64,000 nucleotides of DNA from an uncultured Christensenellaceae bacterium (GCA_944380305.1 CALWHF010000006.1:1-64000), one strand, 5' to 3'. Positions 8,101 to 16,930 are shown, numbered from the stretch's first letter. Notes: generated by a model from the sequence alone, not told the origin. Made by a program: numbers and translations.

Positions 8101-8936
8101 TGAAGATAAAACTCCATCCGCTTTTCGTCGTTCTCGCGCTGTATTTCGTGCTGACGAACAGGGCGGTGGCATTCGGCGGGTACATACTCGCGGTCATCGC
8201 ACACGAAGTGGCGCATTCGCGGGCGGCGGAATGGAGAGGCTATTCTCTCGGCACGATAACTCTGATGCCGTACGGCGGCGTTATTGCGGGAGGAGACAAT
8301 TACGAGGACAAAGACGGTGTGATAATCGCACTTGCCGCTCCCGTATTCAACGCCCTCTGCGCTATAAGCGTTGTCGCGTTGTGGTGGCTCGTTCCTTCGT
8401 CTTACGGCTATACGAAAGACGTATGCACGGCAAACGTCGCGCTGTGCGTGGTCAATCTGATGCCGCTCTATCCGCTCGACGGATACAGAGCGGTGGTTTC
8501 GCTCGCGAAGAAAAAGAGAAGAGCCGTAACGGTAATGAAGGCGGCAGGTACGGCGGCAGGCGCGATATTCGTGATCCTCGGAGTCGTCAGCGTATGGTAC
8601 GAGTTCAATCCGACTATCGTTATATTCGGATTTTTTCTGATATACGAAGCGGTCTTCGGAGCAGGCGGCGAAAGAGAAATGAACCTTGCAGCAAACAACA
8701 AATTCTGCAAAAATTTCTGTGCGGGGGTGGATAAGCGGCACATATTGCTTTTCAAGGACGCACCGCTCGTAAGAGCTCTTACGGTCATTTCGAGAGACAG
8801 CGTATCCACGTTCGGAGTGGTGAACGACGCGGGGAAAGAGCTGTACGTTCTGGACGAAGCGGATATAGGAGTGATGTGTGAAGAATGCGAATTGTCCGAT
8901 ACGGTAGACGACGCATATAAAAAAACCTTTTGCTGA
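8100..8936 (+). CDS. M50 family intramembrane metalloprotease, SpoIVFB-like
   Basis: Site-2-type protease that cuts substrates within the membrane. The 278-residue protein has the zinc motif HEVAH at residues 35-39 in the second hydrophobic segment and the third-ligand motif NLMPLYPLDG at 119-128, with several other membrane segments between and after. The soluble C-terminal part from about residue 195 has a size that would fit the CBS-like regulatory domain of SpoIVFB. Position after minD/minE matches spoIVFB of Bacillus. Whether the organism sporulates is not shown here; no other sporulation gene is in the window. Confidence 0.85.
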   Translation: MKIKLHPLFVVLALYFVLTNRAVAFGGYILAVIAHEVAHSRAAEWRGYSLGTITLMPYGGVIAGGDNYEDKDGVIIALAAPVFNALCAISVVALWWLVPSSYGYTKDVCTANVALCVVNLMPLYPLDGYRAVVSLAKKKRRAVTVMKAAGTAAGAIFVILGVVSVWYEFNPTIVIFGFFLIYEAVFGAGGEREMNLAANNKFCKNFCAGVDKRHILLFKDAPLVRALTVISRDSVSTFGVVNDAGKELYVLDEADIGVMCEECELSDTVDDAYKKTFC

Positions 8937-8962
8937 AGACGTCGCGGACGTCTTTTTCTTTA
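8936..8962 (+). terminator. Intrinsic terminator after the M50 protease
   Basis: Stem AAGACGTC / GACGTCTT (8936-8943 with 8947-8954), 3-nt loop, then T-rich sequence. Confidence 0.75.
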
Positions 8963-8974
8963 TTATATTAGCAC

Positions 8975-9003
8975 TTGATATATTGTATGTATTTTGTTAT
9001 AAT
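8975..9003 (+). promoter_or_regulatory. Sigma-A promoter for the ROK kinase to rng unit
   Basis: TTGATA at 8975-8980 and TATAAT at 8998-9003, 17-bp spacing. Confidence 0.8.
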
Positions 9004-9042
9004 TAATTAATAAACGCGCGCGTGCGCAAAAAGGAGAAAGCC

Positions 9043-9987
9043 ATGGTTTACGCCGGAGTGGACGTGGGCGGCACCAACATCAAAATCGGTCTAGTAGACA
9101 TCAAAGGTACCGTCATCGCCGACAATTCTATCAGAACAGACAAAAACAAGGACTATAAGGGAATACTCGAAGACGTGGTCGGGGACATCAAATTGCTTTG
9201 CAGACAGGCGGGTATAGATTATCACGACGTCGCAGGCATAGGGCTCGGCGTGCCGGGAGTGGTTGACAGCCGTACGGGAACGGTCAGCTATTCTGCCAAC
9301 CTCGGCTGGAGAGACGTGCCGATAGTGCACGGCATCGAAGTCGTGTCGGGCATCCGTGCCGAAGCCGCAAACGACGCAAACTGCGCGGCATGGGGAGAAT
9401 ACAAATTCGGCGCAAGTCGCAGTATGGACAACGTGATCCTCGTCACTCTGGGCACGGGAGTCGGATCGGGAATAATAATCGACGGCAAGCTCTTCGACGG
9501 CGTTGCGAGCGCGGGCGGAGAAGCGGGACACATGATAATAGTTAAGGACGGCAAGCAATGCAACTGCGGGCTCAAAGGCTGTTGGGAGAGATACGCGTCT
9601 GCGACGGCTCTCATCGAACAAACTCAGGAGGCTATGGACAAGCACCCCGAAAGCCTTATGCACGAGGTCGTAAAGGAGCAGGGCAAGATCAGCGGCAGGA
9701 CCGCGTTCATTGCGGCGAATAAGGGCGACGATGCGGCTAAAAAGGTGGTTGAAGAATATATAAGCTATATCGCGACGGGACTTATAAACCTCGGCAACAT
9801 TTTCCACCCCAACGCGATAATCATAGGCGGCGGCGTCTCCAACGAGGGGGCAGCCCTGATAGATCCTCTCGAAGACATGGTCAATTCGGGACTTCTCGCA
9901 AGCGAACATAACCCTAAGGTCAGGATAATCGGCGCGTCTCTCGGCAATAAAGCAGGACTTATAGGCGCGGCGGCTCTGGTGATGTGA
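9043..9987 (+). CDS. glcK: ROK family glucokinase
   Basis: A 314-residue ROK sugar kinase that phosphorylates glucose or a related hexose with ATP. It starts with the phosphate loop GVDVGGTNIKIGLVD and carries the ROK zinc motif CNCGLKGCWERYAS near residue 172, preceded by GGEAGHMII with the zinc-ligand histidine. AAGGAG upstream supports ATG 9043 over an in-frame GTG at 9022. It overlaps the radical SAM gene downstream. Clostridial glucokinases are of this type; the substrate is inferred from family. Confidence 0.88.
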   Translation: MVYAGVDVGGTNIKIGLVDIKGTVIADNSIRTDKNKDYKGILEDVVGDIKLLCRQAGIDYHDVAGIGLGVPGVVDSRTGTVSYSANLGWRDVPIVHGIEVVSGIRAEAANDANCAAWGEYKFGASRSMDNVILVTLGTGVGSGIIIDGKLFDGVASAGGEAGHMIIVKDGKQCNCGLKGCWERYASATALIEQTQEAMDKHPESLMHEVVKEQGKISGRTAFIAANKGDDAAKKVVEEYISYIATGLINLGNIFHPNAIIIGGGVSNEGAALIDPLEDMVNSGLLASEHNPKVRIIGASLGNKAGLIGAAALVM

Positions 9988-11738
9988 TGATAGACGACGA
10001 AAAGCTCAAACGACTGCTTTTACAAGTAGAGAAACCCGCAAGGTATCTCGGCGGGGAATATAATCTGCCCGACGTGCACAAACCCTGCGACGAAAGGGTG
10101 TGCCTTTGCTTTGCAGACAAGTACGAAGTCGGCATGAGCAACATAGGACTCAGGATACTCTACCATATGCTCAACGATACCGACGGCGTCGTATGCGAGC
10201 GTTGTTTCGCACCATCGGTCGACATGGCGGAGAAGATGAGGGAAAACGAGATAAAGCTGTTTTCGCTGGAGACGAGAAGAGAATTCTGCGATTTCGATAT
10301 AGTTGGCTTTTCGGTCGGGTTCGAATTGGCATATACGAATATCCTGTATATGATGGATCTTGCGGGCGTTCCTTTCTACGCGAAAGACAGGGGCGAAGAA
10401 TATCCGCTTATCGTCGCGGGCGGGCCGTGTATGGTAAATCCCGCTCCGATAGCCGATTTCTTTGACGCCGTACTCGTGGGAGAGGGAGAAGTAAATCTCG
10501 CTAATTTCGTCGCTTTGCACAGAGAGTGCAAGAAGGCGGGAACAGGCAAAAGAGAATTTCTCGAGCGCGCGTCGAAGCTCGAAGGGGTGTACGTTCCTTC
10601 GATCGGCGGCAGGGTGAAAAGAGCGGTGGTCAAGGATCTCGACTCGGCTTATTTCCCGACAAAAATACTCGTGCCTTCCTGTGATATAGTGCACGACAGA
10701 TCCACTCTCGAGCTGTTCAGAGGCTGCGCGAACGGGTGTAGGTTCTGTCAGGCGTGTTTTTATTACAGACCTATTAGGGAGAGAAAAAAAGATACTCTTC
10801 TCAAACAGGCAAAAGAGCTGATAACAAACACGGGCTACGAAGAATTGAGTTTGTCAAGTCTTAGCACGAGTGACTATTCGGATCTAAAAGGGCTTGTCGA
10901 AGGGCTCAAGGAAGAAGCCGAAAAAGAGAACGTCAAGCTTGCGCTGCCCTCGCTCAGACTCGACAGTTTCGAGGCAGAGATATACGAAGATACGAAGGGC
11001 GCGTCTCTGACTTTCGCACCAGAGGCGGGCACACAGAGGCTCAGAGACGTGATAAACAAAAACGTAGGCGAAAAGGACATAGAGTCGTCTTTGAGAGCCG
11101 CGCTGGCGCACGGCGTAAAGAACGTCAAACTCTATTTCATGATAGGTCTGCCCACCGAGACGCTGGACGATCTGAAAGGCATAGTCGATATTGTCAGGCT
11201 GGTCAGGAAGCTGCACGCCGAATGCGGAAGGTCTAAGATAATAAACATCACGGTTTCCACGGCGGTATTCATACCCAAGCCGCTCACTCCTTTCCAGTGG
11301 GAAGCGCAGATCCCGATAGACGAGATGTATGGGAAACAGGATTATCTGAAGAGCGAACTCAGGTTCAAAAACGTCAAGTACAGCTGGCATGACGCAAAGG
11401 CAAGCGTCATCGAGGCGGCGTTGGCGCGCGGTGACGGACGCCAGTCGGCGGTTATCGTCAGAGCGTATGAGACGGGATGCGTTTTCGACAGCTGGAACGA
11501 GTGTTTCGACTACGACAAGTGGATGGAGGCGTTCAGATACTGCGGCATCGATCCGTCCGAATATACCGGTGCGATACCGACGGACAAAGAGCTCGCGTGG
11601 GACTTTATAGATAACGGCGTTACGAAGGATTATCTTTTGAAAGAGAGAGAACGCGCGTACGAAGGCGTAACCACTCCCAACTGCATAGGCAAATGCAACG
11701 GCTGCGGAGCAAACAAGCTGGGGAGGTGTTTTCAGTGA
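9987..11738 (+). CDS. TIGR03960-type radical SAM protein with B12-binding-like N-terminus
   Basis: A 583-residue protein with a cobalamin-binding-like N-terminal domain (about residues 30-200) and a radical SAM core whose cluster motif CANGCRFC (C-x3-C-x2-C) lies near residue 246. The C-terminus ends in a cysteine-rich CIGKCNGCGANKLGRC tail. Members of TIGR03960 are nearly always next to the DUF2344 protein (TIGR03936) and rng, as here; the reaction is not established. The ATG overlaps the stop of the ROK gene (TGATG). Confidence 0.88.
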   Translation: MIDDEKLKRLLLQVEKPARYLGGEYNLPDVHKPCDERVCLCFADKYEVGMSNIGLRILYHMLNDTDGVVCERCFAPSVDMAEKMRENEIKLFSLETRREFCDFDIVGFSVGFELAYTNILYMMDLAGVPFYAKDRGEEYPLIVAGGPCMVNPAPIADFFDAVLVGEGEVNLANFVALHRECKKAGTGKREFLERASKLEGVYVPSIGGRVKRAVVKDLDSAYFPTKILVPSCDIVHDRSTLELFRGCANGCRFCQACFYYRPIRERKKDTLLKQAKELITNTGYEELSLSSLSTSDYSDLKGLVEGLKEEAEKENVKLALPSLRLDSFEAEIYEDTKGASLTFAPEAGTQRLRDVINKNVGEKDIESSLRAALAHGVKNVKLYFMIGLPTETLDDLKGIVDIVRLVRKLHAECGRSKIINITVSTAVFIPKPLTPFQWEAQIPIDEMYGKQDYLKSELRFKNVKYSWHDAKASVIEAALARGDGRQSAVIVRAYETGCVFDSWNECFDYDKWMEAFRYCGIDPSEYTGAIPTDKELAWDFIDNGVTKDYLLKERERAYEGVTTPNCIGKCNGCGANKLGRCFQ

Positions 11739-12379
11739 TAGTTTTCAGACATCGCAAGACGGACGAGGCAAGTTTTCTTTCGCATATCGACGCGATGAGA
11801 GTGCTGCAACGCACGATGAGACGCATGAAGGCGGGGGTCAGATACAGCGAAGGCTTTGTCCCGCATATGCTGACGTATTCGACGACTCCTTTGCCTCTCG
11901 GTGTACAGAGCGTTGCCGAATATTTCGTAGCTGACAGCCCTATGACGGACGCGGACGCTCTTCTGGAATCTTTCAACGAATGCGCGCCCGACGGCATGAG
12001 GGCGGATTTCTGCGCGGTCGTAGCAAAAAATCCCAATCTCGCGGCAAACGTGGTCGCGTCTCTCTATGAGGTCGGAACGCGGGACGGTGTACCCGACGAC
12101 GTATTCGGGATACTGGACGAAAAAGAATATTTCATGAAACAGCTCAAGAAAGGGCAGGAGCTCGACGTCGAAGTAAGAGGAAAGATATACTCGATGGAGA
12201 AGGAAGGGAATACATTGAGACTCACCCTCGCTACGGGTAATGACAACCTGCGCGTAGACAGTTTCGTCGCGAGTCTGTCGCGTTACGGCGTCAGGGTGAC
12301 GGCTAACGATATTACGAGAGTCGAGCAGTTCGTGTCGATCGGCGGTTCATTCGTCGCGGCAAAGGAGATTCTGGCGTGA
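11735..12379 (+). CDS. TIGR03936 / DUF2344 family protein, partner of the radical SAM enzyme
   Basis: A 214-residue protein of the family always paired with TIGR03960 radical SAM proteins; in some bacteria the two are fused. It opens with IVFRHRKTDEASFLSHIDAM and includes RYSEGFVPHMLTYSTTPLPLG, both typical of the family. The likely start is GTG 11735, since GGGAGG at 11721-11726 lies 8 nt upstream and the codon overlaps the preceding stop (GTGA). Function unknown; a role near tRNA or rRNA modification has been guessed only from neighbours. Confidence 0.85.
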   Translation: MIVFRHRKTDEASFLSHIDAMRVLQRTMRRMKAGVRYSEGFVPHMLTYSTTPLPLGVQSVAEYFVADSPMTDADALLESFNECAPDGMRADFCAVVAKNPNLAANVVASLYEVGTRDGVPDDVFGILDEKEYFMKQLKKGQELDVEVRGKIYSMEKEGNTLRLTLATGNDNLRVDSFVASLSRYGVRVTANDITRVEQFVSIGGSFVAAKEILA

Positions 12380-13863
12380 AGAGGATATTGATAGACGTAC
12401 ATCCGGGAAGCACGAAGGTCTGTATTGTGAAAGACAATCTGCTCGAAGAGTTCTGGGTTGAGAGAAAAAGCATAAACAAGCTCGTAGGCAATATCTACAA
12501 AGGCAAGGTCATGAACGTGCTGCCCGGTATGCAGGCGGCGTTCGTGAACATAGGTCTTGAGCGAAACGCGTTTCTGTATGCGGGAGACATCGTCATCGAC
12601 GGCGAAAAACTCGAGGGCGCGGAGCAGCTCAAGATAAATCTGCGCGCAGGCGACAGTGTTCTGTGCCAGGTAGAGAAAGACCAGTTTGGGACAAAAGGCG
12701 CGAGGATCACTACGAATATCACTCTGCCGGGCAGAGTGCTTGTGTATATGCCGCAGATAGATTACGTCGGGGTATCGCACAAGATCACGGACGAAAAGAC
12801 CAAGGAAAGGCTGGTGAAACTTGCCGAGGAGATAAAGCCCGAGGGGTGCGGCGTCATACTCCGTACGCAGGCGCAGTTCTGCGACGAAGACGAATTGCGC
12901 GCGGAGATGAAAGAACTCGTCTCGCTTTGGGAGAAGATAAAGGAAGACACGCTGAAAAAACCCGCGGGGACTCTGGTTTATAAAGAACAGGATCTTGCGA
13001 TAAGAGCCGTAAGAGATATGCTCGCCGACGTGGACGAGGTCGTGATAAACGACGAAAAACTGTATAAGGAATTCAAAAAGAGCTTTCCCTACGTCGAAAA
13101 GCTGCGTCCCGACATATTCAAATTTTACAACGGGGCGAAAGACCTCTTGCAGAATTACGAACTGTCCGAGCAGATCGACGCGTTGCTCAAGCGCAAAGTG
13201 GTGCTGAAGAACGGCGCGTATCTGATCATAGACAGGACGGAAGCCCTGACGGTCATAGACGTCAATACGGGCAAATTCGTCGGCAACAAAAACCTCGAAG
13301 AGACCGTTTTCGAAACGAATAAGATAGCCGCCGTTGAGATAGCGAGACAACTCAGGCTGAGAAACATCGGCGGAATAGTCGTCATCGACTTTATCGACAT
13401 GGAAGAGCCCGAACACAGAGAAAAGGTGCTTGAAGTGCTGGGAAAAGAGCTTGAAAAGGACAGAGTAAAGACGTCTCTCGTCGGGCTGACCGCTCTCGGA
13501 CTCGTAGAACTGACCCGCAAGAAGACGCGCAGCATGATAGAGACGGTAATGCTCCAGCCGTGTCCGTACTGCAACGGAGACGGTTACGTCTACGGCGACG
13601 AACACATGATAATGAAGATCCGCGCCGCGATAACGCAGGTTTTCGAGGGCATAAGCGCGAAGGCGGTCGTGGTGACGGTCGCTCCGTCGCTTTTCAACAA
13701 GATGTTCTCTCTGCGCTATCTCGAGAAAGAGTGTCAGACCGTCTGGAAAGACAAGAGGATATACGTCATACCCGATCCCGCGATGCACATAGAAAAATAC
13801 AAGATCCAGACGTTGAACTCGGCGATCCTCGATCTTCCCGACAACGCGAGAATGTTGTATTAG
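12376..13863 (+). CDS. rng: Ribonuclease G (RNase E/G family)
   Basis: A 495-residue endoribonuclease of the RNase E/G family, which processes rRNA and mRNA 5'-monophosphate ends. The S1 domain spans about residues 35-110 (NIYKGKVMNVLPGMQAAFVN). The DNase I-like catalytic part has the paired magnesium-binding aspartates D295 (TVIDVNTGK) and D338 (VVIDFIDM), and the zinc-link motif CPYC at 396-399. It starts with GTG 12376 overlapping the previous stop, with AAAGGAG 8 nt upstream. Length is close to E. coli RNase G (489). Confidence 0.95.
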   Translation: MKRILIDVHPGSTKVCIVKDNLLEEFWVERKSINKLVGNIYKGKVMNVLPGMQAAFVNIGLERNAFLYAGDIVIDGEKLEGAEQLKINLRAGDSVLCQVEKDQFGTKGARITTNITLPGRVLVYMPQIDYVGVSHKITDEKTKERLVKLAEEIKPEGCGVILRTQAQFCDEDELRAEMKELVSLWEKIKEDTLKKPAGTLVYKEQDLAIRAVRDMLADVDEVVINDEKLYKEFKKSFPYVEKLRPDIFKFYNGAKDLLQNYELSEQIDALLKRKVVLKNGAYLIIDRTEALTVIDVNTGKFVGNKNLEETVFETNKIAAVEIARQLRLRNIGGIVVIDFIDMEEPEHREKVLEVLGKELEKDRVKTSLVGLTALGLVELTRKKTRSMIETVMLQPCPYCNGDGYVYGDEHMIMKIRAAITQVFEGISAKAVVVTVAPSLFNKMFSLRYLEKECQTVWKDKRIYVIPDPAMHIEKYKIQTLNSAILDLPDNARMLY

Positions 13864-14131
13864 TCGATACATATAGCGAAAAACGCATATTCGGGCAGCG
13901 CGGCGAGGCATATAGGCTTTGGTCGCGTAATTATTTTCCGACAGATGAAACGTATCGGTTTTATCGGCGGGGCGACGTCTTGTCGCTGTCTTTCCGGACG
14001 GGCGGGAAGAAGGCAAGCCTTGCGGAATATGGTTGAGGCATGGTCGTCGTCAGCGCGTCAGTACGGTCGGAAAGCGTCGCGAAAACGCGGAATTTTCAAA
14101 AAAATATCGCGTTAAACCCGCGAAAAATCCG
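13864..14131. other. Intergenic stretch between rng and the rplU promoter
   Basis: About 270 bases. One frame stays open from inside rng to a stop at 14034-14036, but there is no start codon or ribosome site after rng. No strong terminator with a T-run was found, so rng transcripts may run on or end in a factor-dependent way. Confidence 0.5.
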
Positions 14132-14160
14132 TTGACAGCCTTTTTATTTTATGATATTAT
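14132..14160 (+). promoter_or_regulatory. Sigma-A promoter of the rplU operon
   Basis: Perfect TTGACA at 14132-14137 and TATTAT at 14155-14160 with 17-bp spacing. Confidence 0.85.
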
Positions 14161-14163
14161 AAT

Positions 14164-14237
14164 TTGCGAGCCGCATGAAAAGGGTCTGCAAGTCCGGCAA
14201 CGGCACCCGAATCAGCGAGACTGGAAAGAGGAGGTAA
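14164..14237 (+). promoter_or_regulatory. L21 leader (ribosomal protein autoregulatory RNA)
   Basis: The 5' untranslated region directly after the promoter contains the conserved run of the Firmicutes L21 leader, including CCGCATGAAAAGGGTCTGC, then GTCCGGCAACGGCACCCGA, then ACTGGAAAGAGGAGG just before the rplU start. GGGT and GTCT can pair with downstream ACCC and AGAC to fold it. These RNAs are thought to bind L21 for feedback control. Recognition is from memory of the family, not a covariance search. Confidence 0.65.
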
Positions 14238-14241
14238 TTTC

Positions 14242-14547
14242 ATGTACGCAATCGTTTTGACAGGCGGCAAACAGTACAAGGTTGAGCCTGAACAGATCAT
14301 CAAAGTCGAGAAGCTGGATGCGAACGTAGGCGACAAGGTGGAGCTCACCGCGCTTATGGTCAACAAGGACGGCGAGATCGTCTGCGGTGAAGCTGCTGCA
14401 AAAGTTGTCGTTACGGGTGAGGTCGTTGCGCAGGACAAGGCTAAGAAGATCATCGTCTTCAAGTATAAGTCCAAGAAGAACGAGCGCAAGCGTCAGGGTC
14501 ACAGACAGCCCTACACGGCAATCAAAATCAGCGAAATAAAGGCATAA
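14242..14547 (+). CDS. rplU: 50S ribosomal protein L21
   Basis: The 101-residue protein binds 23S rRNA in the large subunit. It has the L21 N-terminal signature MYAIVLTGGKQYKVEPEQ and the basic C-terminal KYKSKKNERKRQGHRQPYT segment that contacts RNA. A strong AGAGGAGG precedes the start. The stop overlaps the prp start (TAATG). Confidence 0.98.
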   Translation: MYAIVLTGGKQYKVEPEQIIKVEKLDANVGDKVELTALMVNKDGEIVCGEAAAKVVVTGEVVAQDKAKKIIVFKYKSKKNERKRQGHRQPYTAIKISEIKA

Positions 14548-14876
14548 TGACAAACGTTGTTGTAGTAAAACACAATAACAGCATAGTCTCGGTTGAGTGC
14601 GACGGGCACACCGGGTACGGCGTAGAGGGCGAAGACGTGGTTTGCGCCGCGCTTTCTTCGATAGTACAGACGGCATTGCTCGGACTGTTGCAGGTGGTCG
14701 GCGCGAAAGTCGAATACACCAGCGACGAGAAGAGAGGTTATCTCAGAATGACCCTCCCCGAAGAGATGGACAGAAGGATGCGCAGAGAATGCGACATAGT
14801 CCTCGACACGATGCTCCTCGGCGTAGCGGATCTCAATCAGGGCTTTTCCGACTTTGTAAATTTGGAGGTAAAGTGA
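14547..14876 (+). CDS. prp: Ribosomal-processing cysteine protease Prp
   Basis: Prp (YsxB) removes the N-terminal extension of L27 in Firmicutes and related bacteria. The 109-residue protein keeps the catalytic pair: H21 in GHTGYG and C33 in DVVCAALSS. It sits between rplU and rpmA as in other Firmicutes, and the L27 next door has the matching cleavable leader, so enzyme and substrate are encoded side by side. Confidence 0.95.
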   Translation: MTNVVVVKHNNSIVSVECDGHTGYGVEGEDVVCAALSSIVQTALLGLLQVVGAKVEYTSDEKRGYLRMTLPEEMDRRMRRECDIVLDTMLLGVADLNQGFSDFVNLEVK

Positions 14877-14877
14877 T

Positions 14878-15159
14878 ATGTTTATCAATATACAGCTTTT
14901 TGCACACAAGAAGGGTGTCGGTAGCTCGCGTAACGGCAGAGATTCCGAGGCAAAGCGTCTCGGTATCAAGCGTGCGGACGGTCAGTCCGTGCTGGCGGGC
15001 AGTATCCTCGTGAGACAGAGAGGTACCAAGATCCACCCGGGTACGAACGTGGGCATCGGCAGCGACGATACTCTGTATGCGCTCGTTGACGGCGTCGTAA
15101 GGTTCGAGAGAAAGGGCAAGGACAAAAAGCAGGTAAGCGTTTACGCGAAAGCTGAGTAA
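14878..15159 (+). CDS. rpmA: 50S ribosomal protein L27 with Prp-cleavable N-terminal extension
   Basis: The 93-residue protein lies near the peptidyl-transferase centre. It begins [17 protein letters not shown]: the first nine residues (to LFA) are the extension that Prp removes in Staphylococcus aureus, leaving the functional HKKG N-terminus. The remainder is a typical L27 core ([18 protein letters not shown]). GGAGG lies 9 nt before the start. Confidence 0.97.
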   Translation: MFINIQLFAHKKGVGSSRNGRDSEAKRLGIKRADGQSVLAGSILVRQRGTKIHPGTNVGIGSDDTLYALVDGVVRFERKGKDKKQVSVYAKAE

Positions 15160-15172
15160 TCACAACGAAACA

Positions 15173-15196
15173 AGCCGTCGGAAGACGGCTTTTTTT
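15173..15196 (+). terminator. Intrinsic terminator after rpmA
   Basis: Stem AGCCGTC / GACGGCT (15173-15179 with 15184-15190), GGAA loop, then six T. Confidence 0.92.
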
Positions 15197-15379
15197 ATGC
15201 GCCGTTTTGCTTTACGCCAGAAAGCACGGGCAGAGAAGATGCAGAGACGTCTAAAACCCGTGCTGTGCGTCGGCAAAGGGAAGTTTGAGAAGAGTCTGTC
15301 GCCGTTCGGCTCAGACGAGGAAGAAATCTTTTTTTTTCGACAAATTGCGAGGAAAAATGCTGAGAAACACTATGGATAA
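15197..15379 (+). pseudogene. Possible truncated YhbY (RNA-binding CRM domain) remnant
   Basis: A 60-codon frame begins with an ATG right after the rpmA terminator. Its first 30 residues (ALRQKARAEKMQRRLKPVLC then VGKGKFEKSL) follow the YhbY pattern of K/R-rich helix, L-x-P-V and the VGKG loop. After that similarity stops; YhbY would go on for another 60 residues. yhbY normally lies close to rpmA-obg. There is no ribosome binding site. It overlaps the start of the glycosylase gene. A chance resemblance is possible. Confidence 0.4.
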
Positions 15380-16187
15380 CAATGATATAATAATAAAGGA
15401 TACGAGGGATTTCGACATTCGTCAGACGCTGGACTGCGGGCAGATATTCAGATATTCCGAAATAGGCGATAACGCCTTCGAAGTGTTTTCGACGGACAAA
15501 CGTTGCGTCGTAGTGCAGGACGACTGCGTGACGATAAAGAGCGACGACAAAGAGTACTGGCACAGGTTCTTCGATCTCGACAACGACTACGACGAGATAA
15601 AACGCGCTCTCGTCGGCAAGCCGTTCATGAAAGATGCGGTCGGCTACGGACACGGCATCAGGATACTCAATCAGGATCCCTACGAAATGCTCATTTCGTT
15701 CATAGTCTCGGCGAACAACCATATCCCCAGGATAAAAGGAATACTCTCGAGAATGTGCGACGGGCTGGGCAAGGATATGGGCGGATACCGCGCTTTCCCT
15801 ACACCCGAGGCAATGGCGGCAAAGGACGAAAAATATTACGCGTCGATAGGCGCGGGATACAGGGCATCGTATCTCAGCGAGACTGCGAGGGCGGTCGCGG
15901 ACGGTTTCGACCTCGACAAGCCGAGGACGATGAGCGGAGACGAGGCGAACAGGTATCTGTGCACGCTGAAGGGCGTAGGTCCGAAGGTCGCGGACTGCAT
16001 ACTGCTTTTCGCGTACCGCAAGAGCGACGTTTTTCCCGTGGATACATGGATAAGAAAGGTTTACGCCGATATGACGGGAGACAGCGACGCAACAAACAAG
16101 GAGATAAGAAAATATCTTGTTTCCACATACGGGGAGCTTAGCGGATACGCACAGCAGTATCTGTTTTTCAACAAAAGAGAAAATTGA
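15357..16187 (+). CDS. ogg: 8-oxoguanine DNA glycosylase (HhH-GPD family)
   Basis: Base excision repair glycosylase/AP lyase for oxidised guanine, about 276 residues. The N-terminal domain opens with DFDIRQTLDCGQIFRY, the OGG1 fold marker for the 8-oxoG-flipping region. The helix-hairpin-helix is LKGVGPKVADCILLF with the Schiff-base lysine K210, and the catalytic aspartate is D229 in PVDTWIRKV. I choose ATG 15357 because GAGG lies 4 nt before it; ATG 15372 has none. It resembles the Clostridium acetobutylicum Ogg type. Confidence 0.92.
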   Translation: MLRNTMDNNDIIIKDTRDFDIRQTLDCGQIFRYSEIGDNAFEVFSTDKRCVVVQDDCVTIKSDDKEYWHRFFDLDNDYDEIKRALVGKPFMKDAVGYGHGIRILNQDPYEMLISFIVSANNHIPRIKGILSRMCDGLGKDMGGYRAFPTPEAMAAKDEKYYASIGAGYRASYLSETARAVADGFDLDKPRTMSGDEANRYLCTLKGVGPKVADCILLFAYRKSDVFPVDTWIRKVYADMTGDSDATNKEIRKYLVSTYGELSGYAQQYLFFNKREN

Positions 16188-16268
16188 TTTAATCTACACG
16201 GGCACGAAAAAATCCGATTTATCAAGCGACTTCGGAAAGGGTTACAGATTCAGCTTGACGGAGGTTTT

Positions 16269-16880
16269 ATGAATTGCGCGTGTTTTATAGATCTGGGCGC
16301 GGCAAAGCTCGACTACGAGAGTTATTCTCTGCTTTTGCAGGAGGTCGGCGCGAAATACGAACAGGTCAAATTCTACGGTTACAACGCTAAAAAGAACGGC
16401 GATTTCAACGCCTATATACGAGAGGTCGGCGCAGAGGTCGCGCTTCCTCTTCACAATCGCAAAAAGGTCAGGGTGGACATCAGACAGGTCGTGGACAGCG
16501 TCGCATGCGCCTGCAAGAACCCCAATATCGACGCGATACTGCTGGTCTGTGCCGAGGTGGACAGTCTGCCTATGATAGCGGCGATAAAGGCTCAGGGCAA
16601 GAAGGTGTTTATCGGGGTCGAAAGCCCGAGCGGGGTCTCGGACAGATGCGACGGCTGCTATATCATCAAAAAGACTTTCAAAGAGGGCAAGGAAGCCGCA
16701 GCCGAAAAGGGAGAGGATTTTCTGCCTTATACCGGTATCGAGAAGGACGAGGACGACGGCATGAACGACGTCAGAGAAAAGCTGCAAGCCGCGCTCGACA
16801 AGAAAGCGTCAAAGACTTCTGAGAAAAAACAGGAGAATACTGACGACGAGCTAGTCAGGCTGCTCAGCAAATACTTCTGA
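16269..16880 (+). CDS. NYN domain (LabA/DUF88-like) protein
   Basis: A 203-residue protein with a PIN-like NYN nuclease fold: CACFIDLGAAKLDYESY with the first aspartate near residue 7, DAILLVCAEVDSLPMI with acidic residues near 95-100, and GKKVFIGVESPSGVSDRCDGCYII. In canonical LabA the central motif is SGDSD; here it is CAEVD, so catalysis is uncertain. The C-terminal 70 residues are charged and low-complexity. GGAGG precedes the start. Role unknown; RNA processing is the family expectation. Confidence 0.75.
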   Translation: MNCACFIDLGAAKLDYESYSLLLQEVGAKYEQVKFYGYNAKKNGDFNAYIREVGAEVALPLHNRKKVRVDIRQVVDSVACACKNPNIDAILLVCAEVDSLPMIAAIKAQGKKVFIGVESPSGVSDRCDGCYIIKKTFKEGKEAAAEKGEDFLPYTGIEKDEDDGMNDVREKLQAALDKKASKTSEKKQENTDDELVRLLSKYF

Positions 16881-16901
16881 GAGAACAACCGAAAAAAAGT
16901 A

Positions 16902-16930
16902 TTGCCAACGCCGTACAATTGTTGTATAAT
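16902..16930 (+). promoter_or_regulatory. Sigma-A promoter for ilvN
   Basis: TTGCCA at 16902-16907 and TATAAT at 16925-16930, 17-bp spacing. Confidence 0.8.

Noticed and set aside
13863..14036. Open frame of about 57 codons after rng
   Set aside because: It continues an out-of-frame shadow of rng and has no start codon or ribosome site of its own.
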